From JAIBJN01 sp963825255 (GTDB taxonomy: Bacteria > Actinomycetota > Thermoleophilia > Gaiellales > Gaiellaceae): a DNA stretch of 64,000 nucleotides. Under the pieces are notes generated by a model. That model ran no database searches. It was not told the DNA's origin and saw only the letters and a program-made list of their open reading frames with translations. The translations under genes and the position numbers were made by a program. How positions within the stretch are numbered: the first letter of the stretch is position 1; each line of letters begins with the position of its first letter. Positions 9,260 through 17,504 of the stretch are shown here, one piece after another. Location: NCBI GenBank assembly GCA_963825255.1, contig CAWGSF010000003.1:219077-283076 (forward strand), given 5' to 3'.

Positions 9260-9972
9260 CAGGCCAGCACCTGGAAGAGGATCGTCGTGACGACCACGCC
9301 GATGGCGGCACCGAGGGCGACCTCGGTGACGGTGTGGATGCCGGACTCGACCCGGGTCTGTGCCACGAGCAGGGCCATGATCAACGCGACGAACGAGACG
9401 GCGATCCGCTGATCGTCGACGATGAACGTTATCGCCGCCCAGCCCCCGAACGCGACCGCGGCGTGGCCGGACGGCAGTCCGCCGCTCAGAGGCGTCCCGC
9501 GCCCCGTCAACGCCTTGCTCGCGATCACGATCAGGACGATGAGGATGAGCGCGATCAGGGTCAGGTTGATCGGCGCCTCGCGGACCCGGGTGACGAGGCG
9601 AGAGCTGGGCTCGGTGAGCCGGTCGGCGAAGACGAGGTACCCGACGACCACCGCGTTGACGGCCGCGATGAGCACGGCGCCCGCGACGATGTCCTTGGCC
9701 ATCTTGGCCAGCGGGTCGAAGGACGTCGTGGAGAGGTCGATGGTCGCCTCGATGGCCGTGTTCACCATCTCGGCGATGAGCACGAAGGAGATGGCGACGA
9801 GCAGCGCCATCAGCTCGAGCTTCGTCACGCCGTAGGAGAACGCGAGGATGAGGACGATCGTCGCCACGGCGAAGTGGATCCGCATGTTGCGCTCCGTCCG
9901 CAGGACGTGGATGACGCCCTCGAACGCCCAGTTCAGGCTCTGGAGGACGGGCGGGGCTTGCCGCGGGCTCAT
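9259..9972 (-). CDS. dgkA: Diacylglycerol/undecaprenol kinase fused to a PAP2 phosphatase domain
   Basis: A 237-residue membrane protein with two functions in one chain. Residues 1-120 are the DgkA kinase domain, with the signature AEMVNTAIEATIDL near residues 67-80 and three membrane spans. In Gram-positive bacteria this family phosphorylates undecaprenol. Residues 130-237 are a type-2 phosphatidic-acid phosphatase-like domain, with GLPSGHAA at 165-172 and RVESGIHTVTEV at 207-218. The KX6RP motif is not evident, so the phosphatase may be partial or only structural. The opposing activities suggest recycling or balance of undecaprenyl phosphate. Its start overlaps the ybeY stop (ATGA). Confidence 0.92.
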   Translation of the reverse strand: MSPRQAPPVLQSLNWAFEGVIHVLRTERNMRIHFAVATIVLILAFSYGVTKLELMALLVAISFVLIAEMVNTAIEATIDLSTTSFDPLAKMAKDIVAGAVLIAAVNAVVVGYLVFADRLTEPSSRLVTRVREAPINLTLIALILIVLIVIASKALTGRGTPLSGGLPSGHAAVAFGGWAAITFIVDDQRIAVSFVALIMALLVAQTRVESGIHTVTEVALGAAIGVVVTTILFQVLA

Positions 9973-10346
9973 GCCGCGTGAATTCGCTCTCGGCGCTCCA
10001 TCTCCGCCCCGTGGTCGTACCCGAGCAGGTGCAGGAGCCCGTGCACGAGGGGCCCGCGCCAGGCATCGCCGATCACCTGGGGGCAGAGGACGACGTCGCC
10101 GAGCTGACGCGGAACCCCTGCCGGGAGCTCGTCTCGGCCGTCCACCGGGAACGAGAGGACGTCGGTGACCTCGTCGATGCCCAGATGCTCCCGCTTGAGC
10201 GCGCGCATCCGTTCCGGCGTCTCGAACGCCACGCCCAGGTCGCCCTCCCCGATCCCCTCCGCCTCGAGGACGCGGCGGCTCTCCTCGGCGACGGCGGTCT
10301 CGTCCACTGCGGCGCCGCTCCGGTTGGCGATCTCGATCCGGATCAC
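9969..10346 (-). CDS. ybeY: Endoribonuclease YbeY (16S rRNA maturation)
   Basis: Metal-dependent endoribonuclease for 16S rRNA 3'-end processing and ribosome quality control. It has 125 residues, slightly short. The signature HGLLHLLGYDHG occurs at residues 102-113, giving zinc ligands H102, H106 and H112. The upstream motif DVLSFP (62-67) is also typical. The start is GTG at 10346, overlapping the phoH stop (GTGA). The neighbour order phoH-ybeY-dgkA-cdd-era is standard. Confidence 0.96.
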   Translation of the reverse strand: MIRIEIANRSGAAVDETAVAEESRRVLEAEGIGEGDLGVAFETPERMRALKREHLGIDEVTDVLSFPVDGRDELPAGVPRQLGDVVLCPQVIGDAWRGPLVHGLLHLLGYDHGAEMERRERIHAA

Positions 10347-11302
10347 CGGCGGCGCTGCGTGCCCGTCTCCTCCGTGTGGCGCTTGTACGCCTCCACGATC
10401 CGCTGGACGAGCGCGTGGCGCACGACGTCCTGGTGCCCGAACTCGACGAACTCGATGCCGTCGACCGTGGCGAGGATCCGCCGGACGTGGATGAGGCCCG
10501 ACGCCTGGTCCTGCGGGAGGTCGATCTGCGTCACGTCGCCGGTGACGACCATCTTCGAGCCGAAGCCGAGCCGCGTGAGGAACATCTGCATCTGCTCGGG
10601 CGTCGTGTTCTGGGCCTCGTCGAGGATGATGAACGAGTCGTTGAGGGTGCGGCCGCGCATGAACGCGAGTGGGGCGACCTCGATGGTCCCCCGCTCCATG
10701 TAGGCGTTCAGGCGGTCGGCGTCGAGCATGTCGTAGAGCGCGTCGAACAGCGGCCGCAGGTACGGGTCGACCTTGGCCAACATGTCGCCGGGCAAGAAGC
10801 CCAGCCGCTCGCCGGCCTCGACGGCCGGCCGCGTGAGGATGATCCGGTTGACCTCGCGATCGGCGAGCGCGGCGACCGCGTGCGCCATGGCGAGGTAGGT
10901 CTTGCCGGTGCCGGCAGGGCCGATGCCGAAAGTGATCGTCCGGGCGCGAATCGCGTCGACGTAGCTCTTCTGGTTCACCGTCTTCGGCGTGATCTTCTTG
11001 CCGCGATGGCGCCAGACGACGTCCTCGAAGATCTCGCGGGGATCCCGGGAGGCGTCGAGGGCGGCCAGGACCGCGTCCACGGTGCTGGGACCGATGGCGT
11101 GCCCGCCTTCGACGAGGTCGACGAGCTCGTCGATCACCAGCCGCGCCTCCCCGACGTGCCGATCGTCCCCTTCCAGCGTGACCTGGTTGCCACGGAGGCG
11201 GATCGCGCACCCCATGCGATCGCGCAAGGCCCGCATGATGCCGTCGTCGAGGGTGGCGAGCTCGGCCGCGACCTCGTTGGGAACCGACAGGACTTCCTGC
11301 AA
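10343..11302 (-). CDS. phoH: PhoH-like ATPase
   Basis: Cytoplasmic PhoH-family P-loop ATPase, linked by context to RNA metabolism with YbeY. Walker A is GPAGTGKTYLA, Walker B SFIILDEAQN, and the conserved TRPAVEAGERLGFLPGD and TGDVTQIDLP follow; an N-terminal KH-like segment (RLRGNQVTLEGDD) precedes. The open frame runs upstream to 11422, but that part translates the intergenic repeat (copy B). I therefore take the TTG at 11302 as start, giving about 319 residues. No Shine-Dalgarno decides this, so the start is tentative. Confidence 0.93.
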   Translation of the reverse strand: MQEVLSVPNEVAAELATLDDGIMRALRDRMGCAIRLRGNQVTLEGDDRHVGEARLVIDELVDLVEGGHAIGPSTVDAVLAALDASRDPREIFEDVVWRHRGKKITPKTVNQKSYVDAIRARTITFGIGPAGTGKTYLAMAHAVAALADREVNRIILTRPAVEAGERLGFLPGDMLAKVDPYLRPLFDALYDMLDADRLNAYMERGTIEVAPLAFMRGRTLNDSFIILDEAQNTTPEQMQMFLTRLGFGSKMVVTGDVTQIDLPQDQASGLIHVRRILATVDGIEFVEFGHQDVVRHALVQRIVEAYKRHTEETGTQRRR

Positions 11303-11343
11303 CGAATCGAAGTGTAGTGGCCGCTTTCCCGGCGTCCACGCCC

Positions 11344-11417
11344 GGGGCCGCCGCGGGCCTCCCTCCGCTTCGAGCGTAGCGAGCGAATCCGCGCGGGTGG
11401 CGCGCCGACCGTGCCGG
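11344..11417 (+). repeat. Dispersed intergenic repeat, copy B
   Basis: Positions 11344-11378 are identical to copy A (2472-2438, opposite strand) over 35 bases. The following GCGCGGGTGGCGCGC and a GTGCCG tract match copy C (25209-25237) with about three mismatches in 27. It lies inside an operon, between yqeY and phoH. The unit contains the near-palindrome TTCGAGCGTAGCGAGCGAA. Confidence 0.85.
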
Positions 11418-11429
11418 ATCACACGCCGG

Positions 11430-11873
11430 TCAGGCGAGCTTTTCGCGCACGAGCTGGCTCACCGCCGAGCCGTCGGCCCGGCCGGCCACCTGGGGCATGA
11501 CGTCCGCCATGACCCGACCGAGGTCGCGGAGGGAGGTCGCGCCCGTCTCCGCGATCGCGTCGTCGACGATCCGCTCGAGATCCTCCTCGTCGAGCGGCTC
11601 CGGCATGAACTCCTCGATGATCTCGAGCTCCTCGTCCTCCTTGGCCGCCTGCTCGTCCCGGCCGGCGGCCCGAAACGCCTCGGCCGCCTCCGCCCGCCGC
11701 TTCCGCTCCCGCTGGAGGACCTGAAGCTCCTCGTCGTCCTTGAGCGGCCGTCCGAGCTCCTTCTCGGCCGCGCGCAGCGCCGCGAGCGTCAGCCTGAGCG
11801 TGTCGGTGCGAACCGAGTCCCGCGCCCGCATGGCGTCCTTCAGATCGACCTCGATCTCCGCGATCAGGCTCAT
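11430..11873 (-). CDS. yqeY: GatB/YqeY-domain protein
   Basis: A 147-residue protein of the GatB/YqeY family, related to the tail domain of the GatB amidotransferase subunit; such free domains may act on aminoacyl-tRNA or tRNA, but their role is not established. Typical features are the N-terminal LKDAMRARDSVRTDTLRLTLAALRAAEKE and, near the end, FMPEPLDEEDLERIVDDAI and LGRVMADVMPQVAGRADGS. The ATG at 11873 overlaps the HIT gene stop (ATGA). It is separated from phoH by repeat copy B. Confidence 0.94.
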   Translation of the reverse strand: MSLIAEIEVDLKDAMRARDSVRTDTLRLTLAALRAAEKELGRPLKDDEELQVLQRERKRRAEAAEAFRAAGRDEQAAKEDEELEIIEEFMPEPLDEEDLERIVDDAIAETGATSLRDLGRVMADVMPQVAGRADGSAVSQLVREKLA

Positions 11874-12205
11874 TCGAACTCCGCCAGCCCGCGCGCGCCC
11901 CCGAGCACGTGCAAGTGCATGTGGAAGACGGTCTGGCCGCCGCCCGTGCCCACGTTGACGATCACGCGATAGTCCTCGAGGCCGGCCTCGCTCGCCGTCG
12001 TGGCGACGAAGTCGAGCATCCTCTTCGCCTCGTCCGGCGTGAACTCGCCGACGTCGCGAAACGTGTCGACATGGCGCTCGGGGATCACGAGGAGGTGCAC
12101 CGGCGCCTTCGGGTTGATGTCCCGGACTGCGGCGAAGCCGTCGGCCTTGCGAACGTGGTCGCCCTCCGCGTACAGGCGGCAGAACAGGCACTCAGGCCGG
12201 GACAC
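11870..12205 (-). CDS. HIT-family (histidine triad) nucleotide-binding protein
   Basis: A 111-residue HINT-class protein, predicted to hydrolyse nucleoside phosphoramidates or acyl-adenylates. The triad HMHLHVLGG is near the C-terminus, with the zinc-type CLFC pair close to the N-terminus and the conserved PKAPVHLLVIPERHV. It overlaps mtaB at its 5' end by 14 bases and yqeY at its 3' end (ATGA), so it is embedded in the operon. Confidence 0.95.
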   Translation of the reverse strand: MSRPECLFCRLYAEGDHVRKADGFAAVRDINPKAPVHLLVIPERHVDTFRDVGEFTPDEAKRMLDFVATTASEAGLEDYRVIVNVGTGGGQTVFHMHLHVLGGARGLAEFE

Positions 12206-13388
12206 CGACCACGCCCTCCTCGCTCACGTCCACGGCCGTCGCGCGCACGAGTTCCCCCACCGGAGCCTGCACGAGCCAGGGAGTGTAGTCGTCTCCATAG
12301 CCGCGTCCCGGCCGGTCGACGAGCACCGCGTCAGCCGTGCCGACCTTCGCCTGCCACCGACGGCGGCAGGCCTCGTCCGAGAGAGCCCGCAGCCGGGCTC
12401 CGCGCTCCTTCTTGACGCCCGGCGGGACCGTGTCCGAGGCCGCGGTGCGCGTCCCCGGTCGGGGCGAGTACGGAAAGACGTGCGCCTTGGTGACGCCGGC
12501 CGACCGGAGGACTGAGACGGTCCGCTCGAACGCCGCGTCGTCCTCGCCAGGAAACCCGACGATGACGTCGGTCGTCAGGTTGAAGCCCTCGGCCCGCTCG
12601 ACCCGGCGGAGGTACGTCGCGGCCGTGTACCGCCTCCCCATCGCCCGGAGAAGGCCGTCGTCGCCGGACTGCAACGGGACGTGCAGGTGCGCCGACACGG
12701 CCGGCGTCGAGCGCAGCGCGTCGAGGAGGGTGTCACCGAGGTGGTTGACCTCGATCGACGAGAGGCGCAGCCGCTCGAGACCCGGGATCGCCCCCACGGC
12801 GCGGACGAGCCGCGCGAGGTCGAACCGGGCGTCGCGGTCCCGGTAGCAGCCGAGGTTGATGCCCGTGAGGACGATCTCCCGGTGGCCCTGCCCGACCCGG
12901 CGCCGCACCTCGCCGAGCACGGCTGCTGCGGGACGGCTCCGCGAGGCTCCCCGAACCTGCGGGATCACGCAGAACGCGCAGGAGAAGCTGCAGCCGTCCT
13001 GCACCTTGACGAAGGCGCGCACGCGGTCGAGCCCCACTTCGGCCCTCGTGCACCCGAGCGCTCCCACGTCGTCCGCGACGAAGGCGGGCGTCCGCTCGCT
13101 CGGCAGCCGCACGATCCTGACGTTGTCGGGCAGTCCCGACAGCGCGTCTCCCGCGAGATTCGCGGCGCAGCCGGTCACGTAGACGCGCTCGGCCCGCCGG
13201 GCGGCGCGCCTCGCGGCCTGGCGGGACTTCCGGACAGCCTCGTGAGTGACGCAGCAGGTGTTGACGACGACGACGTCTGCGTCCTCGGCGCCCTCCGCGT
13301 GGCCTTCGGCGACGAGCCGTTCGCGGATCTCCTGGGCGTCGGTGTGCGAGACCTTGCAGCCGAGGAACTCGACGGTGAACCTCGCCAT
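12192..13388 (-). CDS. mtaB: tRNA (N6-threonylcarbamoyladenosine(37)-C2)-methylthiotransferase
   Basis: Radical-SAM methylthiotransferase converting t6A37 to ms2t6A37 in ANN-decoding tRNAs. It has 398 residues in the family order. The UPF0004 domain carries LGCKVSHTDAQ, NTCCVT and VTGCAA cysteines for the auxiliary cluster. The radical-SAM domain has CSFSCAFC (CxxxCxxC), and a short TRAM-like C-terminus (ADAVLVDRPGRGYGDDYTPWLV) follows. MtaB is preferred over MiaB because of the FLGCKV start and short TRAM. ATG start at 13388; 12-bp gap from prmA. Confidence 0.94.
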   Translation of the reverse strand: MARFTVEFLGCKVSHTDAQEIRERLVAEGHAEGAEDADVVVVNTCCVTHEAVRKSRQAARRAARRAERVYVTGCAANLAGDALSGLPDNVRIVRLPSERTPAFVADDVGALGCTRAEVGLDRVRAFVKVQDGCSFSCAFCVIPQVRGASRSRPAAAVLGEVRRRVGQGHREIVLTGINLGCYRDRDARFDLARLVRAVGAIPGLERLRLSSIEVNHLGDTLLDALRSTPAVSAHLHVPLQSGDDGLLRAMGRRYTAATYLRRVERAEGFNLTTDVIVGFPGEDDAAFERTVSVLRSAGVTKAHVFPYSPRPGTRTAASDTVPPGVKKERGARLRALSDEACRRRWQAKVGTADAVLVDRPGRGYGDDYTPWLVQAPVGELVRATAVDVSEEGVVGVPA

Positions 13389-13400
13389 GACCGGGCGATG

Positions 13401-14135
13401 CTAGCCGACCCGCTCGAAGCGGTCCGCCGCCCAGCCGCCGTCCTCGAGGCGGTCGACGTGGCGCCAGCCCGGCAGCGAGAGTTTCTCGTCCGCGAGGTAG
13501 CCGGAGGTCACGAGGAAGCGACCTTCGAAGCGGCCGCCTACCTCCTCGACCGCGGCGCGCGCGATGTTGGCGACCGCGACCTCGGCGTCCGGAAGCGGGT
13601 CGACGAGGACGTCTGCGAGCCGCGCCTCGACCTTGACGCCGTTCATCACGGCGTTCGCCCGGGTGGCCGAGACCGCCGCCTCGTCCATGTCGAGCGCGAC
13701 CACCGGCGCGAACCCGAGCTTCGCCGCGGCGACAGCGAGCACGCCCGATCCGCACCCGAGGTCGAGGAGCCCGGCCGGCTTCAGCCCGAGCAGGTGCCCG
13801 AGGCAGAGGCGCGTCGTCGGATGCGCGCCCGTTCCGAAGGCGCGCCCCGGATCGACGACGACCGGGACGGCATCGGGGTCGGGGCGCTCCCAGGAAGGGC
13901 CGACCCAGAGCCGTCCGATGCGGACCGGCCGATGGAAGCGCTTCCACTCGTCCTCCCAGCCGGGCTCGACGTCGGCCTCCACGACCCGGCCGAGATCGGC
14001 GAGGGACGCTGAGGCTTCCGGATGCTCGGAGTATCCCGCGAGCTCGAGGACTCCGTCCTCCTCGCACTCCTCGAAGCCCTCCGGGAAGAGGACGAGCATC
14101 CGTGCCCGCGCCTCCTCCGCCCGCGCGACCGGCAC
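13401..14135 (-). CDS. prmA: Ribosomal protein L11 methyltransferase
   Basis: SAM-dependent methyltransferase that trimethylates ribosomal protein L11. The SAM-binding motif LLDLGCGSGVLAVAAAKLG is preceded by FGTGAHPTTRLCL and followed by VVALDMDEAAV and the VANI motif, which is typical of PrmA. The start is uncertain. The only conventional codon is GTG at 14135, giving 244 residues, but the frame is open upstream to the dnaJ stop and its LRRLAVRV looks like the first strand of the substrate domain. A CTG start near 14165, overlapping the dnaJ end, is therefore possible. Confidence 0.9.
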   Translation of the reverse strand: MPVARAEEARARMLVLFPEGFEECEEDGVLELAGYSEHPEASASLADLGRVVEADVEPGWEDEWKRFHRPVRIGRLWVGPSWERPDPDAVPVVVDPGRAFGTGAHPTTRLCLGHLLGLKPAGLLDLGCGSGVLAVAAAKLGFAPVVALDMDEAAVSATRANAVMNGVKVEARLADVLVDPLPDAEVAVANIARAAVEEVGGRFEGRFLVTSGYLADEKLSLPGWRHVDRLEDGGWAADRFERVG

Positions 14136-14161
14136 GCGGACGGCGAGGCGGCGAAGGCCCG

Positions 14162-15289
14162 TCAGCGGAACGCGGACCTCAGCTTCTCGAAGAAGCCGCC
14201 GTCCGCAGAGTAGTTCTGGTCGTGCTCGTTGCGCCCGAACTCCTCGAGCAGGCGACGCTGCTCGTCCGAGAGATGGCGGGGGACCGCGACGTTGACGAGA
14301 ACCCGGTGGTCGCCGCGGCCACGGCCCTGGAGAACGGGCATGCCCTGGTTTCGGAGCACGCGGACATCTCCCGGTTGCGTTCCCGGCTCGAGCTCCAGCT
14401 CGACGTCGCCGGCGAGCGTCGCGACGCTCACGATCGTGCCGAGGGCGGCCTGCGTCATGGTCAGGTCGACCGCCGAGACGATGTCGTTGCCCTCGCGCAC
14501 GAAGCGCGGGTCGGGTCGAACGTGGACGAGCACGTAGACGTCGCCGGCCCGCCCGCCGAGGACGCCCGCATGGCCCTCGCCGCTCAACCGGATGCGCTGG
14601 CCGTCGTGGATTCCCCGCGGGATCTCGACCTCGAGCTCGCGCTGCTCGGACACCCGGCCCGTGCCCGCGCAGTCGGGGCAGGGCGTCTCGACGACCTGGC
14701 CGCTTCCGTTGCAGTCCGGGCAGACCAGCGTGCGCACGACCTGCCCGAAGACCGAGTTCGTGACGGACTGACGGCGGCCGAGCCCGTCGCAACCGGGACA
14801 CGTCGTGGGCGAGGTTCCCGCAGCCGCGCCGGTGCCGTGGCAGGAGGGACACGCGACGACGACCGGGAACGGCACCGTGCGCGTCGCGCCTTCCGCCGCC
14901 TCGACGAGCTCGATCTCCACCTCGGCGAGGATGTCGGCGCCCCGCGCCGAGCGGCGCCCCGGCCGGGCGCCGAGGCCACCGAAGATGTCGTCGCCGAAGA
15001 AGGCGGAGAAGATGTCCGCGAGGCCGGCGAAGTCGAAGTCGGTTGGGCGAAACCCGCCGGTCCGCAGTCCCTCGTGACCGTAGCGGTCGTAGAGCTCCCG
15101 GGTCTCCGGTTTCGAGAGGACCTCGTACGCCTCGGCGGCCTCCCGAAACAGCTCCTCCGCGTCCGGGCGATCCGAGACGTCGGGATGCAGCTCGCGCGCC
15201 AGGCGCCGAAAGGACGACTTGATCGCCCTCTCGTCCGCGTCGCGCGGGATACCGAGGATCTCGTAGTAGTCGCGCCCCGTCGTGGCCAC
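14162..15289 (-). CDS. dnaJ: Chaperone DnaJ
   Basis: Hsp40 co-chaperone that stimulates DnaK. It has 375 residues. The J domain contains the HPD motif (ARELHPDVSD), followed by a short G/F region (FGDDIFGGLGARPGR). Four zinc repeats CPSCHGTG, CPGCDGLG, CPDCNGSG and CPDCAGTG follow, then the C-terminal peptide-binding domains. GTG start at 15289 (VATTGRDYYEILG). It follows hrcA by 41 bp, a pairing that suggests heat-shock control, though I see no CIRCE inverted repeat nearby. Confidence 0.97.
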   Translation of the reverse strand: MATTGRDYYEILGIPRDADERAIKSSFRRLARELHPDVSDRPDAEELFREAAEAYEVLSKPETRELYDRYGHEGLRTGGFRPTDFDFAGLADIFSAFFGDDIFGGLGARPGRRSARGADILAEVEIELVEAAEGATRTVPFPVVVACPSCHGTGAAAGTSPTTCPGCDGLGRRQSVTNSVFGQVVRTLVCPDCNGSGQVVETPCPDCAGTGRVSEQRELEVEIPRGIHDGQRIRLSGEGHAGVLGGRAGDVYVLVHVRPDPRFVREGNDIVSAVDLTMTQAALGTIVSVATLAGDVELELEPGTQPGDVRVLRNQGMPVLQGRGRGDHRVLVNVAVPRHLSDEQRRLLEEFGRNEHDQNYSADGGFFEKLRSAFR

Positions 15290-15330
15290 GTTCTTAGCGT
15301 ACTCCCGTCCCTCGCCGGAGCCGCCGGCGG

Positions 15331-16374
15331 TCAGTCTTCGTAGAACTCCTCGACGAAGCGCGAGAGCTCGAACGCGGCCGAACGGACCGCGGCGATCGCC
15401 TTCACGTAGTCCATCCGGACGGGGCCGACGAGGCTGACGGTGCCGAGATTGCGGCTCCGGAGCCCGTACGGCGCGCCGACGAGGGCGACGCCGGCGAGGT
15501 CGGGGTCGACGAGATCGGGGCCGACCCTGACGAACGGCCGCTTGCTGACGAGGCTCGCTCGCAGCAGGTCGAGGAGGACGGCGCGATGCTCGAGAACCTC
15601 CAGCAGGCGCCGGTACGTCCGCAGCTCGTCGGTCCGGAACTCGTCCAGGACTCCCGCCGTTCCGCCCACGTAGAGCGTCTGCTCCTCCGCGTGGAGCACG
15701 TCGGTGAAGGCCGGGCGAAGCCGGTCGAGGAAGGACAGTTCTCGCTCCGAGAGCTCTACGTCCGCCAACCTGTTTCGGAGGAGCCGCGCCCCGAGCTGGA
15801 GGCCGGCAACGGTCTCGTTCAGGTACTCGCCGGCCCACTCCGCCAGCCCTGGGTCCACCGGTTCCTCGAACGTGAAGAGCCGCTTCGTGACGCTCCCGCT
15901 CGAGGTGATCACCACCACGACCACGACGTGCGGCTGGAGGAGGAGGACCTCGACGTGCCGGACGATCGTCGTCTCGAGCGGCGGAGCGGAGACGAGCGCG
16001 AGCAGGTGCGTGAGATCGGCGAGGGCCTCCGTCGTGACGCGCAGGGCCGAGTCGACCTGGCTCTCGGCGAGCGAGAGGTCGAGCGCGAGCTTGGACGGTC
16101 GCGGCTCGAGCCGCTCGAGCAGCCGGTCGACGAAGAAGCGGTAGCCCGTCTCGGTGGGAACGCGCCCCGCGGAGGTGTGCGGATGCGTGAGAAGCCCCTG
16201 CTCCTCGAGCACCGCGAGCTCGTTCCGAACCGTCGAGGCGGAGACGTCGAGGCCGGCGCGCGCGACGAGCGTCTTCGACCCGACGGGCGTCCCGGTGGCG
16301 ACGTACTCCTCGACGACGCTGGCCAGGATCATCTCCTGTCGTGTCGTGAGACGGAGCTCCTGCGCGTCTGCCAT
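15331..16374 (-). CDS. hrcA: Heat-inducible transcription repressor HrcA
   Basis: Repressor of class I heat-shock genes, binding CIRCE operators. It has 347 residues. The N-terminal winged helix includes ILASVVEEYVATGTPVGS and SASTVRNELAVLEEQGLLTHPHTSAGRVPTETGYR, a hallmark of the family. The C-terminal GAF-like domain ends SLVGPVRMDYVKAIAAV. The start ATG at 16374 overlaps the hemW stop; an in-frame GTG directly before it (16377) is equally possible. It sits upstream of dnaJ in the same transcript. Confidence 0.96.
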   Translation of the reverse strand: MADAQELRLTTRQEMILASVVEEYVATGTPVGSKTLVARAGLDVSASTVRNELAVLEEQGLLTHPHTSAGRVPTETGYRFFVDRLLERLEPRPSKLALDLSLAESQVDSALRVTTEALADLTHLLALVSAPPLETTIVRHVEVLLLQPHVVVVVVITSSGSVTKRLFTFEEPVDPGLAEWAGEYLNETVAGLQLGARLLRNRLADVELSERELSFLDRLRPAFTDVLHAEEQTLYVGGTAGVLDEFRTDELRTYRRLLEVLEHRAVLLDLLRASLVSKRPFVRVGPDLVDPDLAGVALVGAPYGLRSRNLGTVSLVGPVRMDYVKAIAAVRSAAFELSRFVEEFYED

Positions 16375-17504
16375 CACGCTGAAATTGTACTTTTTGCAGG
16401 GCTTTCGGTGTACTCGGCGAGAAGCTCCGCCGTCACTCCGCCCCCGAGGAAGCGCCCACGCCTCGTCAGCACGAGGGCCGCGCCCCGCCGCTCGGCGAGC
16501 CCGAGCCGCTCCATGCGGGCGAGGGCCTCGCCGTCGACGGCGCCGTTCACGTCCGCGAGCGGGACCGGCTCGTCGAGCCGCAGGCCGAGCATGAGCCGCT
16601 CGCGGCGCTTCACGCCCGCCTCGAGCCGCTCCTCCTCGCGCGGCGGTCTCCGTCCCTCGGAGAGCTCTCTCTGGTAGGCGGCCACGCCGGGCCGATTCCT
16701 CCAGCGGAGGCTGCCGACGGTCGAGACGGCGCCGATCCCGAGGCCGAGGTAGTCGCGGCCGAGCCAGTACGCGAGGTTGTGGCGCGCCTCCCTCCCCGGC
16801 CGGGAGAAGTTCGCCGTCTCGTACCAGCGGTAGCCGGCGCCGACGAGCGCCTCCACGACGAGCTCGAAGTATCCCTCCATGGCCTCGGCCTGCCGCGCGA
16901 GCTCCTGACCGTGGGCGTGGGTGAAGCGGGTGCCTGGCTTCGCCTCCAGCTCGTAGCACGAGAGGTGCTCGGGCTCCAACGCGATCGCCTCTGCAAGGTC
17001 GCGGGCGAGGTCGGAGGAGCTCTGGCCGGGGATCCCGTAGAGGAGATCGAGGGAGATGTTGTCGAAACTGGCATCACGAAGATGGTAGAAGGCACGGCGG
17101 ACGGCCTCCGGGCCGGCGCGCCGCTCGAGCACCGCGAGAAGCGGCGGCTGGAAGCTCTGCGCGCCGAGCGAGACCCGCGTCACGCCGACACGGCGGAGTC
17201 GCGAGGCGAGCTCGGCGGTGACGGTCTCGGGGTTCGCCTCCACGGTCACCTCGTCCCCGGCGGGAAGGGCCACGAGGAGCCGCTCGAGCTCATCCGGGTC
17301 GGTGAACGTGGGCGTGCCGCCGCCCAGGTACACCGTCTCGAGCCGGTCGGCGAGTGCCTCCCGCTCGAGCTCCAGCTCCGTCAGGAGCGCATCGACGTAG
17401 GCGCTGTGCCCGCCGCGCCGGCCGACGAGGGTCACGAAGTCGCAGTAGCCGCAGTGATGAGCGCAGAAGGGGACGTGGACGTAGAGGTGGCGGACGGGGC
17501 TCAC
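16374..17504 (-). CDS. hemW: Heme chaperone HemW (radical SAM, coproporphyrinogen oxidase-like)
   Basis: Radical-SAM heme-trafficking protein often misnamed HemN. It has 376 residues. The cluster motif PFCAHHCGYCDF is CxxxCxxC, and VYLGGGTPTF, VEANPETV, RVSLGAQSF and LDLLYGIPGQ follow. It lacks the fourth cysteine context CxxCxC that marks true HemN, which supports HemW. GTG start at 17504 overlaps the lepA stop (GTGA). The lepA-hemW-hrcA-dnaJ order is widely conserved. Confidence 0.95.
   Translation of the reverse strand: MSPVRHLYVHVPFCAHHCGYCDFVTLVGRRGGHSAYVDALLTELELEREALADRLETVYLGGGTPTFTDPDELERLLVALPAGDEVTVEANPETVTAELASRLRRVGVTRVSLGAQSFQPPLLAVLERRAGPEAVRRAFYHLRDASFDNISLDLLYGIPGQSSSDLARDLAEAIALEPEHLSCYELEAKPGTRFTHAHGQELARQAEAMEGYFELVVEALVGAGYRWYETANFSRPGREARHNLAYWLGRDYLGLGIGAVSTVGSLRWRNRPGVAAYQRELSEGRRPPREEERLEAGVKRRERLMLGLRLDEPVPLADVNGAVDGEALARMERLGLAERRGAALVLTRRGRFLGGGVTAELLAEYTESPAKSTISA

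Noticed and set aside
16375..16420. CIRCE operator near hrcA/dnaJ
   Set aside because: No TTAGCACTC-N9-GAGTGCTAA-like inverted repeat is visible in the spacers.
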